Shown here: positions 24,774-35,562 of the stretch, piece by piece
How the letters are laid out: each line of letters starts with the position of its first letter
How positions within the stretch are numbered: position 1 is the first letter of the stretch
DNA from: Ruminiclostridium herbifermentans
GTDB taxonomy: Bacteria > Bacillota > Clostridia > Acetivibrionales > DSM-1351
Assembly (NCBI RefSeq): GCF_005473905.2
Contig: NZ_CP061336.1
Coordinates: forward strand, 2,534,501 to 2,598,500
Length of the DNA: 64,000 nt
Reading direction: 5' to 3'
Notes under the pieces: generated by a model
The model's database searches: none
Told to the model about the DNA's origin: nothing
What the model saw: only the letters and a program-made list of their open reading frames with translations
Translations under genes and position numbers: made by a program

Positions 24774-27686
24774 CTATTTACTCTTTCTTAAGCTTTCAAT
24801 TAGTTCATTTATTTCTTGTGACTGCTTCATTAATGCATCGAGCTTCTTTTGAAGTTCGTCTAGTTTTGCTTCATCTATAGCCCCTTGAGAATCATTATCT
24901 GTTGGAGGAACAGTTTCATTTCCTTCATTTCCTTTATTATCGCCAGCATTTGTATCTGGAGTAGTTACATCAGCTTTATCTTCTCCATCAGGAGTTTTGA
25001 TATCCCCAGTTTCTTGGTCTACTGTAGGTATCTTATTTTCAGTAGGTTTTACAGAACCATTAAATAAATCAGCAATAGCAGCATTAAGATTATCACCTAT
25101 ACCATGCTTAAAATCATTTCCCTGCTGGTATCCAACTATAATGGTTTTAACCTGAGGAATTGATGAAGTACTATTTGATTGAATATATATTGGTTCCACA
25201 TACAGAACACTGTTTTCAATAGGTATAACAAGCAGACTACCCTTAAATGTCTTAGAACTTCCTTGCCCCCACAGTGTTAAATTTTGTGAAATTTCACTAA
25301 TTGCATTTATATTGTTTTCAACCTGATCTGGACCAAGTATATTGGTATCTTTAGGGAAGTTGAATAATATCATTTTTCCATAATCTTCCTTTGCATTCCT
25401 AACTGCAAGCCATGACGTCATATTGTGTTTATCAGCAGAAGGAGTAAAAGGTCTCATTAATATCAGTTCTTCTTTTGTACCTAAATCACCGGGAAGCTTA
25501 ATCATATTATAATAAGAATCTATTTCCCTGACTCCAGAAGGACTGCTTTTATCAGGATATTTAGCTATTGACCACAAGTCCTGATTTGTATAAAATGTTG
25601 AAATATTTTCAGGTTTGTCTGGATCTAAATGATATTTTTTCAGCACTTCTGTTTGAACTTTAAATAAAGTTTCCGGATATCTCATATGTGAGGTTATATC
25701 CTCTGGAAGAGGTTCCTCTGAAAATACGCCAGGGTAAACCTTTTTATAAGCTTGAATAATAGGATCAGTTTCATCAATAATATAATATTTAACATTGCCA
25801 TCATAGGCATCAACAGTTACCTTAACAGAATTTCTAATATAGTTCATTCCATTAAGTGCTCTTAAATCGGCCTCATCACTATCTGTATAGAAATTTTGAG
25901 CATATGGATAATTACTTGAAACTGTATATGCATCTAAAACCCATTTAAGCCTTCCATCTGAAGTAATTGTCAAAGCAGGGTCTGAATCAACCTTTAAGAA
26001 AGGTACACCCTTCTGCGCTCTTTCAACTACATTTCTATTTAAGAGTATTTGCGAGTCAGATGAGATATTACTTGATACAAGTAAGTTTGCATCCATGTAT
26101 TTAGCTGAGAATAATATTCTATTGAACAGATTTAGTTTGATTTTCTTTGCATCCTTGCCATCTTCTGTATTGGTAGAATTAAAATAAGTTGCAACTGTTC
26201 CATCATAATCAATTTCGGCTTCTTTCCCTGCTTCTTTCGGACTAACTATAACATAATTGTTTGTAAGTTCACCATAGTATATTCTTGGTTCTTTTATATT
26301 AAGAGTATTCTTATCTACTGTGTCCATTTTGAGACCACTAACCAAAAACTCAACCTGACCTTGGTCTGTTGTTGTGTTTATTGGATTTACAACCACACCA
26401 TAGCCATGAGTATATTTAAAGGTCTTATTTACGAAATTTTGATTTTGCAGCTTAGATGTATTTATTTCTCTTGCTGAAATAAGCACTGGAATTTCCTTAC
26501 CATTTACTGTATAGTTTAAAATATCTCCTGTAGTAAAAGTGTAAAAGTTTGTATTGCTTTGTAGCTGTTTGTTACTTTCGAGTGTTGGTGCATAGTCAAC
26601 CACCCTAATATTATCAATTGTATTTCTATTTCTCTCAATTATTTCAGGAGTCAAGTCTTCTATTGTTTTAAAATCATATGTTTTTATTTTATCAAGACCA
26701 TAAGCAGCTCTTGTTTCAATCATATTATGCTGCAAATAATTCTTTTCATATTCAAATTCATTAGGCCTAACTATTAATGTCTGAACTAAAGTAGAAATTA
26801 TTGAAACCAATATAAAAAGAGCTGGATATATGGCTATTGAGATGGCAGCTTTCTTTAGCTTACCCCTCCACATAAAAAAGCCTGCCAATATAACAATGGC
26901 TAATACTATTACAGGCGCGATTGTATAAAACTTAATCCATATATTTGTATTTGAATAGCCTGCGCCACTTATACCTGTGTCTGTGAAAGCAGAAAACAAA
27001 AGAGCCTCTCTTTGAAATTTATAAGAGATAGTTTTAAGTACAAAATAGATAGCAACATTAATCAGGTTATGTCTAAGTATTGTTTTATCCCTGAACTCCT
27101 TCAGGTTAAAAGATTCACCCAAGGCTGCTAATATTACCATCAAATAGTATATAACTGAATAAATAACTATAAACAACCACAAATTTGATATAAAGCTAAA
27201 CAGTGACATGTAAAATGGTCTTTGAAAAATATAATAACCAATATCCTGTCCAAATTGTGGATCTACTCTGCCGAAATCTATAGAATTCAAAAATAGCAAT
27301 GCCTTGTTATAAAAGAAATCTTTACATAAATACGAACCTATAATTCCAATAATAAGAGCTACTGGCACATTAATCAATCTTCTAGGTTCTAAATTGATAT
27401 TTGCAAAATATTTTTTCAAATTTTTAATTATTGCAACATTAGTAATAAAAATTAATAATGAAATAACTACAAAGCTTGCTAAAGAGAATATCACCTTATA
27501 CAGCAGATTTTTAGTAAAAACCATGGTATAATCTGCCTGCTGATTTAACTCCTTTAATTGTATAAGTTCCATATATATTGAACTTCCTAGTATAATACCG
27601 ATAATGGCAATTACAGCTATCACCAATATTGCTATTTTGCCCTTATACTGTTTTTTCTCTTTTTCCTTATAATAATCATATATCAT
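24774..27686 (-). CDS. UPF0182 family large membrane protein
   Basis: The 970-aa product belongs to UPF0182, integral membrane proteins of unknown function. Seven hydrophobic segments lie in the first 300 residues, starting with KIAILVIAVIAIIGIILGS at about 17-35, then a large extracellular part (about 320-870) with FNFPKDTNILGPDQVE and LWGQGSSKTFKGSLLVIPIE, which are typical of the family. The last 100 residues are acidic, Pro/Thr/Asp-rich, ending in a short coiled coil (LDELQKKLDALMKQSQEINE). GGGGAG lies 8 bases before the ATG. Confidence 0.92.
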   Translation of the reverse strand: MIYDYYKEKEKKQYKGKIAILVIAVIAIIGIILGSSIYMELIQLKELNQQADYTMVFTKNLLYKVIFSLASFVVISLLIFITNVAIIKNLKKYFANINLEPRRLINVPVALIIGIIGSYLCKDFFYNKALLFLNSIDFGRVDPQFGQDIGYYIFQRPFYMSLFSFISNLWLFIVIYSVIYYLMVILAALGESFNLKEFRDKTILRHNLINVAIYFVLKTISYKFQREALLFSAFTDTGISGAGYSNTNIWIKFYTIAPVIVLAIVILAGFFMWRGKLKKAAISIAIYPALFILVSIISTLVQTLIVRPNEFEYEKNYLQHNMIETRAAYGLDKIKTYDFKTIEDLTPEIIERNRNTIDNIRVVDYAPTLESNKQLQSNTNFYTFTTGDILNYTVNGKEIPVLISAREINTSKLQNQNFVNKTFKYTHGYGVVVNPINTTTDQGQVEFLVSGLKMDTVDKNTLNIKEPRIYYGELTNNYVIVSPKEAGKEAEIDYDGTVATYFNSTNTEDGKDAKKIKLNLFNRILFSAKYMDANLLVSSNISSDSQILLNRNVVERAQKGVPFLKVDSDPALTITSDGRLKWVLDAYTVSSNYPYAQNFYTDSDEADLRALNGMNYIRNSVKVTVDAYDGNVKYYIIDETDPIIQAYKKVYPGVFSEEPLPEDITSHMRYPETLFKVQTEVLKKYHLDPDKPENISTFYTNQDLWSIAKYPDKSSPSGVREIDSYYNMIKLPGDLGTKEELILMRPFTPSADKHNMTSWLAVRNAKEDYGKMILFNFPKDTNILGPDQVENNINAISEISQNLTLWGQGSSKTFKGSLLVIPIENSVLYVEPIYIQSNSTSSIPQVKTIIVGYQQGNDFKHGIGDNLNAAIADLFNGSVKPTENKIPTVDQETGDIKTPDGEDKADVTTPDTNAGDNKGNEGNETVPPTDNDSQGAIDEAKLDELQKKLDALMKQSQEINELIESLRKSK

Positions 27687-27783
27687 TTCTTATCTCCCCT
27701 CATACATTAAATGTATTTCACATATTATATGTACAACTTTCACCTTTGAAGATTTTTGATGTAGTGAGTTTACCAAATAAAAT

Positions 27784-27853
27784 TTGAAGCTTATAATTAT
27801 ACAAGTTTATATACTTGTCAATAAAACTATTGATAAACTTGACTAGGCTTCAA
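27784..27853. repeat. Nested inverted repeat upstream of UPF0182
   Basis: TTGAAGC / GCTTCAA enclose CAAGTTTAT / ATAAACTTG around a central loop. It may end ftsY transcription, although no T-tract follows. Confidence 0.45.
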
Positions 27854-27976
27854 CTCTTCATAGGGAAAGTTGCTTTAAAAATAATTGCATAAATTAATTT
27901 TGTGATAAATGTTTTCTTATTAAAGACGTTTTAGTTATGAAACAACAAATTATTATACATTTAATTTTACAGCTAT

Positions 27977-28885
27977 TTATGAAAATAATGCTTCTACAAA
28001 CTCAGACGCATTGAATTTTTGCAAATCGTCCATCTGCTCTCCCACACCAATTAGCTTTACAGGTATATCAAGTTCTGATTTTATTGCAACTACAATTCCG
28101 CCTTTTGCTGTACCATCCAGCTTAGTAAGTACTATACCTGTAATATCAGCTGTTTCTCTAAAAGTTTTTGCTTGTGAAATAGCGTTCTGTCCAGTAGTTG
28201 CATCTAGTACCAGCAATGTTTCTCTATCTGCTCCTGGTAACTCTCTATCCAAAATTCTTGAAACCTTTTTTAGTTCTTCCATAAGATTTTTCTTTGTATG
28301 CAATCTTCCTGCTGTATCACAAATAAGTAAATCAGCTTTTCTAGACTTTGCAGCCTGTGCAGCATCAAATACTACAGCTGCTGGGTCTGAGCCTTCCTTC
28401 TGCCCAATAATATCTACACCAACTCTATCTGCCCATATTTCTAACTGATCTATTGCTGCAGCTCTAAAGGTATCACCTGCTGCAAGCAGTACTTTTTTCC
28501 CTTGATTTTTATAATAGTTTGCAATCTTGCCTATTGAAGTAGTCTTTCCTACTCCATTTACACCAATTACTATAATAACTGAAGGCTTAGTTTCTAATTT
28601 TAGGCTATTATCTCCTGACTCTAGTATCTCCTTAAGTTCTTCCTTCAATAAATCCTTTACCTTCATTGCATCAATAATTTTTCTTTCACGAACCTTTTCC
28701 TTTAAGCTTGCAATTATCTTCATTGTGGTATCAATACCAATATCAGATGTTATTAGAATTTCCTCAAGTTCATCAAATAATTCCTCATCAACCTTTCCAA
28801 ATGAAACAAGTACTTGATCTATCTTTTCTGTGATACTTTTCCTTGTTTTCATTAATCCATCTTTTAACTTATCAAAAAAACCCAT
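27977..28885 (-). CDS. ftsY: SRP receptor GTPase FtsY
   Basis: FtsY docks ribosome-SRP complexes at the membrane. The 302-aa product is almost only the NG domain: GVNGVGKTTSIGKIA near 103, DTFRAAAIDQL, DTAGRLHTKKNL and TKLDGTAKGGI. The acidic A domain is absent, as in many Firmicutes; the N-terminus MGFFDKLKDGLMKTRKSI is a probable amphipathic membrane helix. It follows smc after 115 bases in the common smc-ftsY order. Confidence 0.97.
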   Translation of the reverse strand: MGFFDKLKDGLMKTRKSITEKIDQVLVSFGKVDEELFDELEEILITSDIGIDTTMKIIASLKEKVRERKIIDAMKVKDLLKEELKEILESGDNSLKLETKPSVIIVIGVNGVGKTTSIGKIANYYKNQGKKVLLAAGDTFRAAAIDQLEIWADRVGVDIIGQKEGSDPAAVVFDAAQAAKSRKADLLICDTAGRLHTKKNLMEELKKVSRILDRELPGADRETLLVLDATTGQNAISQAKTFRETADITGIVLTKLDGTAKGGIVVAIKSELDIPVKLIGVGEQMDDLQKFNASEFVEALFS

Positions 28886-29000
28886 ATTTATCCTCCAAAA
28901 TCAGTTGTATTTATTATATCCTCAATTTATAAACTCAATATAAACAATTGACAATTCTCACGCACCACTAGGATTTTATATGCAAAAATCGGCTTAATTC

Positions 29001-32000
29001 TTAAACCGCAACTTCACCCATTTTCATTGAAACAACCTTAGATATACCATGCTCTTGCATTGTAACACCATACATTGCGTTTGCTGCCTCCATAGTACCT
29101 TTACGATGTGTAACCATAATAAATTGTGTATTTTCGGAAAATTTCTTTAAGTATTCTCCAAATCTATATACGTTTGCATCGTCAAGGGCAGCTTCAATTT
29201 CATCAAGCAAACAGAATGGTGTTGGCTTCATTCTAAGTATAGCAAAAAGCAATGCTATAGCTGTAAAGGCACGCTCTCCACCAGAGAGCAGCATCATATT
29301 CTGAAGCTTTTTACCAGGTGGTTGAACCTCAATATCTATACCACTTTCAAGAACATTATCCATGTCACATATGATTAATTCAGCATGACCACCGCCAAAT
29401 AGTTCTCTATACACTACACCAAAATTTTCATTTATAATTTTAAACTGCTCAACAAATTGTTTTTTCATTACTTGTACCATGTCATGTATTATCTTGTGCA
29501 GTTTTTCTTTGGCTTGTTCCATGTCATCTTGCTGAACTGACATAAACTCATATCTCTCTTTGGTCTTGATGTAATCATCAATAGCTGATACATTAACAGG
29601 CCCCAGCATTTTTATTTGAGCTCTATAATCATTAATTGTTCTCTGTGCTTGCGGTATGCTTTGGATTTCTTTTTTAAGTTCTAAAGCATTTGAATAAGTA
29701 AGTTCATATTCATCCCACATTCTATCCTGAATGGCTTTCATCTCTGCTTCAGCCTTGGTGTTTTTTACATCAATTCTGTTATATTCCTCTTGAAGCAAAT
29801 GAATTGTCTTATTAGCTTCATTAAGCTTGTCAATAAAGTCTGAGGATTCTTCCTCTAGAACCTTTTTCTCCTCAACAAGTCTATCTATTTCAATAGTTTT
29901 CCCTGTTCTCTCATTTTGCAATTTTTTTATTGTACTCTCAAGTCCTTCAATTTCTTGTTTTAGAGACTCAATCTCGTTATTGGCTTTAAACTTTTCAGAT
30001 TCCTTTCTGCTTTTACTTTTTTGCATTGATTCTTTATCTATGGCAATTCTTTCTAAATGTTCATTGACACTTTGCAGACTTTCAACTATAGAGTTTACAG
30101 ATATCTTGAAATCAGTAATATCATCATGCAAACCATCTCTGACCGTTTGACGTTCTTTAAACTTCTCTTGATGTTCTGCTATAATTGCTTTTGTTTCAAC
30201 AATATCCTTTTCAATAGCTTCAAGTTCTTGCTCATATTTTTCTTGTTCTTTTAAGATATCCTGTTCTTGCTGTATCATTTGGGATTTTTCTTCTTTGAGC
30301 ATATCTATTTTTGCATCAATCTTGACAATATTGTCTTCAATCATGCTCAAATGATTCTCATCTCTTGTGATAACTAACTCAGCATCTCTTAATTTTATGT
30401 TTTCCTCATTCAATTCTGATTCTATTTCAGCAAGCATGCTTTTAACTTCAGATGTTTTTATTCCTAATGACATATCTTTTTTCTTTAAGCTTTCAATTGC
30501 TTCCTCAAGTTCAAGAATTTCTCTATTTCTGCCCAAAATGCCCGAACCCTTATGGTCATTGCTACCACCTGTCATTGAACCACTTGTGCTTAATATATCT
30601 CCCTCAAGAGTAACTATTCTAAAGGAATAGTTAAACTTTCTTGCAATATTAATACCTGCATCAATATTCTCAACTACAGCAACCTTTCCTAATAGGTTTA
30701 AAGCAATACCTCTATATTTTTCATCACAACTTACCAAATCAGAAGCAATACCACAAAAACCGCTATATTCCTTTAGTTTGCTAATTGTAGTATCATCTAA
30801 ACGCTTTCCTCGTACTGATGTAATAGGTAAAAATGTCGCCCTTCCTAATTTGTTCCTTTTCAAAAAGTCTATAGCTTTTTTTGCATCATCTTCTGAAGAA
30901 GAAACAATGTTTTGAGTAGCACTACCTAAACTCATTTCAATGGCTGTTTCAAATTTTTTATCAACGCTGAAAAGCTGTGCAACAGTACCATGAATACCCT
31001 TCCCAAAATCAGAGGATGCTTTGCAGGCATTCATTATTTCCTTTACACTTCGACTATAGCCTTCCATGCTTTTTTCCATGTCTTTTAGCAAACGTTGTCT
31101 TGAGGACTTTACTTGTATATCTGTTTTTACTGCTCCTTGCTGCTTTTCCAAGTCAATAAGCGTCTCTTGAAGTTCATTTTTTTCTGAACTAAGTTCCGCA
31201 ATCTTTTCCTTTTCATACTTAATAAGATTAGCAGAATTTCTTATACTCTCAGCTAAGTCCTCCTTTTTCATATTTTCTTTATCTTTTTCCACCTTGAGAC
31301 TGTAAATCTCTGTACCAATAGAATTTTGTCTTTTCTTTATATTCTCAATATGGTTCTTAATATTATTTATCTGCGTTCTCTTGTCCGATTGAATATCTAG
31401 CTTGTCCATTATTCCGGACTTAAGCATTTCAATTTCACGTTCACTTTCGCTCAAGGTTGATATTATTTCATCTAACTCAGCTTGATATTTTTCAAGTTTA
31501 TTTGAAAATTCTTTATGTTGTCCGTTTAAATATTCTATTTTACTAAGCTTGTTCTTTTCCTCTTTTAATAATTGTTCAGTTTTAGAATCAAGTTCTGTAA
31601 TCTCTTCATCAAGTCTCTGTATATTCTGATTTAAGCTGCTTATTTTTTCTTTTTTCAAGCTTATCTCAGAATTACTCTTCTCAAGGTTTGCTTCAATTAT
31701 ATAAAAGCTATCTCTTGCTTCATTTACCTTTACTTCTAAATCCTTTAGAAATTCATTTTTTTGCTGATTTTGAATTGTTATATTGCGCAATCTTCTTTCT
31801 TCAGCTTCAATATTGTCCTTTATGTCTTTAAACTGCACTTCATATTCTTTAATTTTTTCTTTAAGCTTATCTATGCTGTCTAAGTATACATTGACTTCTA
31901 ATTCCTTAAGTGCTTCTCTCAAGGATAAGTATTTTTTTGCTGCCTCTGATTGTTCTCTGAGTGGCTCTAATTGAGATTCAAGTTCATTAATAATATCCTT

Positions 32001-32573
32001 AATACGAATAAGGTTTTGTTCTGTTAATTCAAGTTTCCTTTCTGCCTCTTGCTTTCTGACTTTATACTTCATTATGCCAGAAGCTTCTTCAAAAATATGC
32101 CTTCTGTCCTCAGATTTTGAACTTAATATCTCATCAACTCTACCCTGTCCAATTATAGAATACCCATCCCTGCCTATACCGGTATCTAATAAAAGTTCAT
32201 AAATGTCTTTGAGACGGCAGGAGGTTTTATTTATATAATATTCACTCTCTCCTGAGCGATAAACTCTTCTAGTTACAGTTACTTCACTATATGTTACAGG
32301 CAGATAATTATCTGAATTGTCAATAGTTAGAGATACCTCAGCAAAGCCTACAGGTTTTCTGTTTTCAGTGCCAGCAAAAATAACATCCTCCATTTTGCTT
32401 CCTCTAAGTGTCTTTGCACTTTGCTCACCTAAAACCCACCTAACAGCATCGCCTATATTACTTTTTCCGCTTCCATTTGGACCTACTACTGCTGTAATTC
32501 CAGAAGAAAAGTCTAATGATATCTTGTCTGCAAATGATTTAAACCCTTGTATTTCTAGTCTTTTAAGATACAT
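29001..32573 (-). CDS. smc: Chromosome partition protein SMC
   Basis: SMC forms the condensin core with ScpA/ScpB. The 1190-aa product has Walker A GPNGSGKSNIGDA near 32, long coiled coils with the hinge at about 510-670, signature LSGGERAFTAIALLFAILRM near 1100 and Walker B PFCLLDEIEAALDDAN. I start at the ATG 32573 (GGGGTG 5 bases upstream); the frame could open at TTG 32585. It leads smc-ftsY. Confidence 0.98.
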   Translation of the reverse strand: MYLKRLEIQGFKSFADKISLDFSSGITAVVGPNGSGKSNIGDAVRWVLGEQSAKTLRGSKMEDVIFAGTENRKPVGFAEVSLTIDNSDNYLPVTYSEVTVTRRVYRSGESEYYINKTSCRLKDIYELLLDTGIGRDGYSIIGQGRVDEILSSKSEDRRHIFEEASGIMKYKVRKQEAERKLELTEQNLIRIKDIINELESQLEPLREQSEAAKKYLSLREALKELEVNVYLDSIDKLKEKIKEYEVQFKDIKDNIEAEERRLRNITIQNQQKNEFLKDLEVKVNEARDSFYIIEANLEKSNSEISLKKEKISSLNQNIQRLDEEITELDSKTEQLLKEEKNKLSKIEYLNGQHKEFSNKLEKYQAELDEIISTLSESEREIEMLKSGIMDKLDIQSDKRTQINNIKNHIENIKKRQNSIGTEIYSLKVEKDKENMKKEDLAESIRNSANLIKYEKEKIAELSSEKNELQETLIDLEKQQGAVKTDIQVKSSRQRLLKDMEKSMEGYSRSVKEIMNACKASSDFGKGIHGTVAQLFSVDKKFETAIEMSLGSATQNIVSSSEDDAKKAIDFLKRNKLGRATFLPITSVRGKRLDDTTISKLKEYSGFCGIASDLVSCDEKYRGIALNLLGKVAVVENIDAGINIARKFNYSFRIVTLEGDILSTSGSMTGGSNDHKGSGILGRNREILELEEAIESLKKKDMSLGIKTSEVKSMLAEIESELNEENIKLRDAELVITRDENHLSMIEDNIVKIDAKIDMLKEEKSQMIQQEQDILKEQEKYEQELEAIEKDIVETKAIIAEHQEKFKERQTVRDGLHDDITDFKISVNSIVESLQSVNEHLERIAIDKESMQKSKSRKESEKFKANNEIESLKQEIEGLESTIKKLQNERTGKTIEIDRLVEEKKVLEEESSDFIDKLNEANKTIHLLQEEYNRIDVKNTKAEAEMKAIQDRMWDEYELTYSNALELKKEIQSIPQAQRTINDYRAQIKMLGPVNVSAIDDYIKTKERYEFMSVQQDDMEQAKEKLHKIIHDMVQVMKKQFVEQFKIINENFGVVYRELFGGGHAELIICDMDNVLESGIDIEVQPPGKKLQNMMLLSGGERAFTAIALLFAILRMKPTPFCLLDEIEAALDDANVYRFGEYLKKFSENTQFIMVTHRKGTMEAANAMYGVTMQEHGISKVVSMKMGEVAV

Positions 32574-32927
32574 TCTACACCCCAAATTATAATGAAAATC
32601 TAATTACAACTAATTATAAACTATAATATTTTATAACTATAAAAATTTATAATATAAATTGTTTTCGTAAAACTTAAACCATAATTGAAATTATCCATAT
32701 AACCTTGTATATCTCACATAATACACTTAAATAGTCTAGCATACTTTGTGTTTCATTGGAAGGTTATCAATATCATTTATAACTCCAAGCTTTAAGATGA
32801 AATTTTTTGATTGCATTCTATTGAAGATAAACTTGATATTACTATTCTTTAAGCAGGATAACCATCTGCAAAGTATTTGCTATTTATAAATTATACGGCA
32901 GTTATAAAGAAATGTTCTATATTAGAT
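32574..32927. other. Intergenic region upstream of smc
   Basis: Contains AT-rich sequence with a TATAAT near 32590 for smc but no well spaced -35. No ORF or RNA is evident. Confidence 0.45.
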
Positions 32928-33683
32928 TCATTTTTCTTTAGCAATAACCTTTACAATAAATTCATAACCTTCAGGTGCATCAGCACAATTAAAATCAAAG
33001 GTTGCAGCATTTCCCTCATGTTCAAGTGACAGCCACAAATGATATAATGCAATTCCAATATCTATTTGATTATATCTATCTACAAATGGAGCCTTAAGCT
33101 TTGATAACTTTTGACGACTGACAATGATTTCGTTTAAATCTCCACTGAAAAACCAAGGTTGAGAGTTAATAGCCGAAGGTGCAAGTCTTACTGGTTCGAG
33201 CAATTTCTCAGCACTCTTTATTAAACTTATTTCTGAAATACTTTTTCGTGAAAATTCAGAAATACTTTTTCTATGAACAGATTCTTTTGGGTTTCCAAAA
33301 GCAAGTAGAATAACAAATTCTAAACCATTTTGAGTATTAACCTCTTTTTTGGGTTTAAAAAAACCTAACCAACAGCTTCCAATACCCCTTGCAGATAAAT
33401 ACAAGTCAATCTGCTGCAATAGAAAGCCTGCATTGGTCAAATATCCATCCTTTTTTTCTGAATATATACATATGTAATGAGGTGCAAATTTGACAGGTAT
33501 TAATAATTTTGTATCAACCTCACTCAAAAATGATATTGAATATCTAATATTATCAATAAGGGGCATAAGATTATCCACATAGCTTTTTATTTCATCTAAT
33601 ATTTCCTCAGATAGTGGTGTCATATCATATTTTCTTACTGACTTTCTTTTAAATATTGCATTATAAAGTTCTTGATTTGTCAT
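32928..33683 (-). CDS. Nitroreductase family protein (two-repeat type)
   Basis: The 251-aa product has nitroreductase features: RKSVRKYDMTPLSEEIL near the N-terminus with the FMN-binding Arg/Ser, GFLLQQIDLYLSARGIGSCW, and a second half with LAPSAINSQPWFFSG, the usual FMN-contact motif, now near residue 170. The order suggests the shuffled 'putative TM nitroreductase' type found in clostridia. Substrate is unknown. GGTGAGATGG lies 5 bases before the ATG. Confidence 0.85.
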   Translation of the reverse strand: MTNQELYNAIFKRKSVRKYDMTPLSEEILDEIKSYVDNLMPLIDNIRYSISFLSEVDTKLLIPVKFAPHYICIYSEKKDGYLTNAGFLLQQIDLYLSARGIGSCWLGFFKPKKEVNTQNGLEFVILLAFGNPKESVHRKSISEFSRKSISEISLIKSAEKLLEPVRLAPSAINSQPWFFSGDLNEIIVSRQKLSKLKAPFVDRYNQIDIGIALYHLWLSLEHEGNAATFDFNCADAPEGYEFIVKVIAKEK

Positions 33684-33718
33684 AAATCCATCTCACCTGC
33701 TTTTAGTATAAAATAATT

Positions 33719-33811
33719 ATTAAAATTATATATTAAATCATATACTATGGGCTCAGGAGCCATTGCAAGGCCTCTGACCCTCATTAAAATTATACATTAG
33801 ATCATTTACTA
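33719..33811. repeat. Imperfect 29-bp direct repeats flanking a hairpin
   Basis: 33719-33747 and 33783-33811 agree at 26 of 29 positions (ATTAAAATTATA..., ...ATCAT.TACTA). The 35 bases between form a GC-rich stem (GGGCTCAGGAGCC with GGCCTCTGACCC), which probably terminates the CoA-binding gene upstream. Confidence 0.6.
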
Positions 33812-33916
33812 CGTCGATGAACAATGTTAAATATTTCTCAATTACTATACTACTATACTGTTCACAAAGTTCGTTTACATTTTACGCCATACTTAAATCA
33901 AATCATATTATTATAT

Positions 33917-34288
33917 TTAAAAGCTAGTTGATATCAATCCTACAAGTACGCATGCCTGAACACTTTGCAGTCCATATCCTTTAATTTGTTTTAGTAATTC
34001 TTCATCATATGTCCCAGGTTGAAGCCATATATACTTAATACCTAATTTTGCTGCTTCATCAATAAATGCTCGTCCTCTTTTAGGCGATACAACCATATCA
34101 ATTACCTCTGGGACTACAGGAAGAGAAGACAGATCTTTATAGCATTTATCCCCATCAATGTTGTCATACATGGGGTTAACAGGGTAAACCTCATAGCCTC
34201 GTGTTTTTAATTTATGGTAAATCTTGTTTCCAAACTTCTCAGGGTCTTGATTAGCACCAATAACTGCCCAAATCTTTTTTTCCAGCAT
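33917..34288 (-). CDS. CoA-binding (YccU-like) Rossmann protein
   Basis: The 123-aa product is a single CoA_binding domain: WAVIGANQDPEKFGNKIYHK near the start, YEVYPVNPMYDNIDG, and IKYIWLQPGTYDEELL. These small proteins resemble the CoA-binding part of succinyl-CoA synthetase and their role is unknown. AGAGAGGTT precedes the ATG. A GC-rich hairpin follows. Confidence 0.9.
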   Translation of the reverse strand: MLEKKIWAVIGANQDPEKFGNKIYHKLKTRGYEVYPVNPMYDNIDGDKCYKDLSSLPVVPEVIDMVVSPKRGRAFIDEAAKLGIKYIWLQPGTYDEELLKQIKGYGLQSVQACVLVGLISTSF

Positions 34289-34975
34289 AACCTCTCTAGT
34301 AATTTCTCTTTATTCATAGCAATATCCTCCATTATAATTATAATCTATATAGGTTTCTTACCCGACTTTCCTACGCAAAAATGTTCAATAACTAATCAAT
34401 GCTTAGTTGATGGCGCAAAAGGAAGAACACTTCTGTATTGTTTATCAAAAACAGTGTCAAGAAGCATTGAAACAACAGCTTAATACGATTTTAGACATTA
34501 TGAACACATAGCAATTCATAAACAACGCGGTTCAACGATTAATTAATGCTTTTTTTCTAACTCAACTTAACATTGATATAGTGGGCTCTCTAAAATATTA
34601 GCCAGTAACGCCATTTATTTATTTTCCTCTAACAACCCTCGGAATATTTATGGGTATCTATAACTATTATAACTATTTCCCTCTTTTTAATCTTTATATT
34701 TGTAAATAATAATTGAAATATCTGGACTAAGTGATTATTTAATAGATGATTTTAACTTTATATATAAATATAATCCAGATAAGAAAAGATTTTTAAGAGT
34801 AAATTAGTGCTGTTAACAAATTATTAGAAGTTTTAGAATCCCTAGAAATCCTTTACATAATATCTTAAATTAGTAACCACTAATCAATAATATTCATATA
34901 ATTATAGTGTCTACTAGTCAGAGAATAAATAAAAGTCTGCAAGTTAGAGACAAAGTTTTAATAGGAGGTAGCTTT
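34289..34975. other. Intergenic region with a possible small ORF remnant
   Basis: At 34410-34511 (+) a 33-codon frame reads MAQKEEHFCIVYQKQCQEAL and KQQLNTILDIMNT. The composition is protein-like but there is no SD, so it is probably a remnant. Between 34870 and 34975 lies the upstream region of the coat-like gene, with CATATAAT near 34895, which resembles a sporulation sigma -10 box but without a clear -35. Confidence 0.35.
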
Positions 34976-35410
34976 ATGCCAAATTTTTATATACCATTTA
35001 TGCAAATGATGGATTTTCCCGCAGATTATTCTCCAATGTTTGAAATGCCACAGGATCAATTGGAAGCTATGTACCCCAAATGTTATTATATTATTTATCC
35101 TGAAGTTAACCGTCATTGTGACATGTTCAACAAAATGTATGGAACAATGTATACCCCCACGCGCAAGCAGCTTGAGCAAATAGTTGATGAAATCGACAAT
35201 TCTGTTGGTTCATATGTGGATGCTGAATATCAAGAAGATGAAAACGATACTGAAAATAGACAATTGGGATTTGGGCATTTTGGATCTGGTAGCAGGCGTC
35301 GCTTTAGAAGAGACCTAATTAGCATTTTGCTTTTAAGAGAACTACTTCGCAGAAGACGCCCTCACTATTATGGAGGTTACCCTTTACATTACGGTGGCTA
35401 TCAGTACTGA
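34976..35410 (+). CDS. Probable spore coat-associated protein
   Basis: The 144-aa product starts with hydrophobic and Met-rich sequence (MPNFYIPFMQMMDFPADYSP), has a Cys/Tyr-rich core (MYPKCYYIIYPEVNRHCDMF), then an acidic linker and an Arg-rich, Gly/Tyr-rich tail (GSRRRFRRDL, PHYYGGYPLHYGGYQY). Composition and the neighbouring SOD homologue suggest a clostridial spore coat protein; this is inference. I start at the ATG 34976 behind AGGAGG. Confidence 0.65.
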   Translation: MPNFYIPFMQMMDFPADYSPMFEMPQDQLEAMYPKCYYIIYPEVNRHCDMFNKMYGTMYTPTRKQLEQIVDEIDNSVGSYVDAEYQEDENDTENRQLGFGHFGSGSRRRFRRDLISILLLRELLRRRRPHYYGGYPLHYGGYQY

Positions 35411-35527
35411 TATACTCATCTTCACAATTAAATAAAATATTACTTGCAATTATTATCATAGCAAACCATCAGTAAGTTTGAATAGCAATAGAATAAGAAA
35501 ATATATTATAGTTGAATATTAACACAT

Positions 35528-35562
35528 AATTTTATGCCTTTAATGCGGCGTGGGAGGTTATT
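35528..35562 (+). promoter_or_regulatory. Recurrent leader/SD module of the SOD homologue
   Basis: Reads AATTTTATGCC, a loop, then GGCGTGGGAGGTTATT and the ATG. The last 17 bases before the ATG are identical to those before paaK (GGCGTGGGAGGTTATT). Confidence 0.55.
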
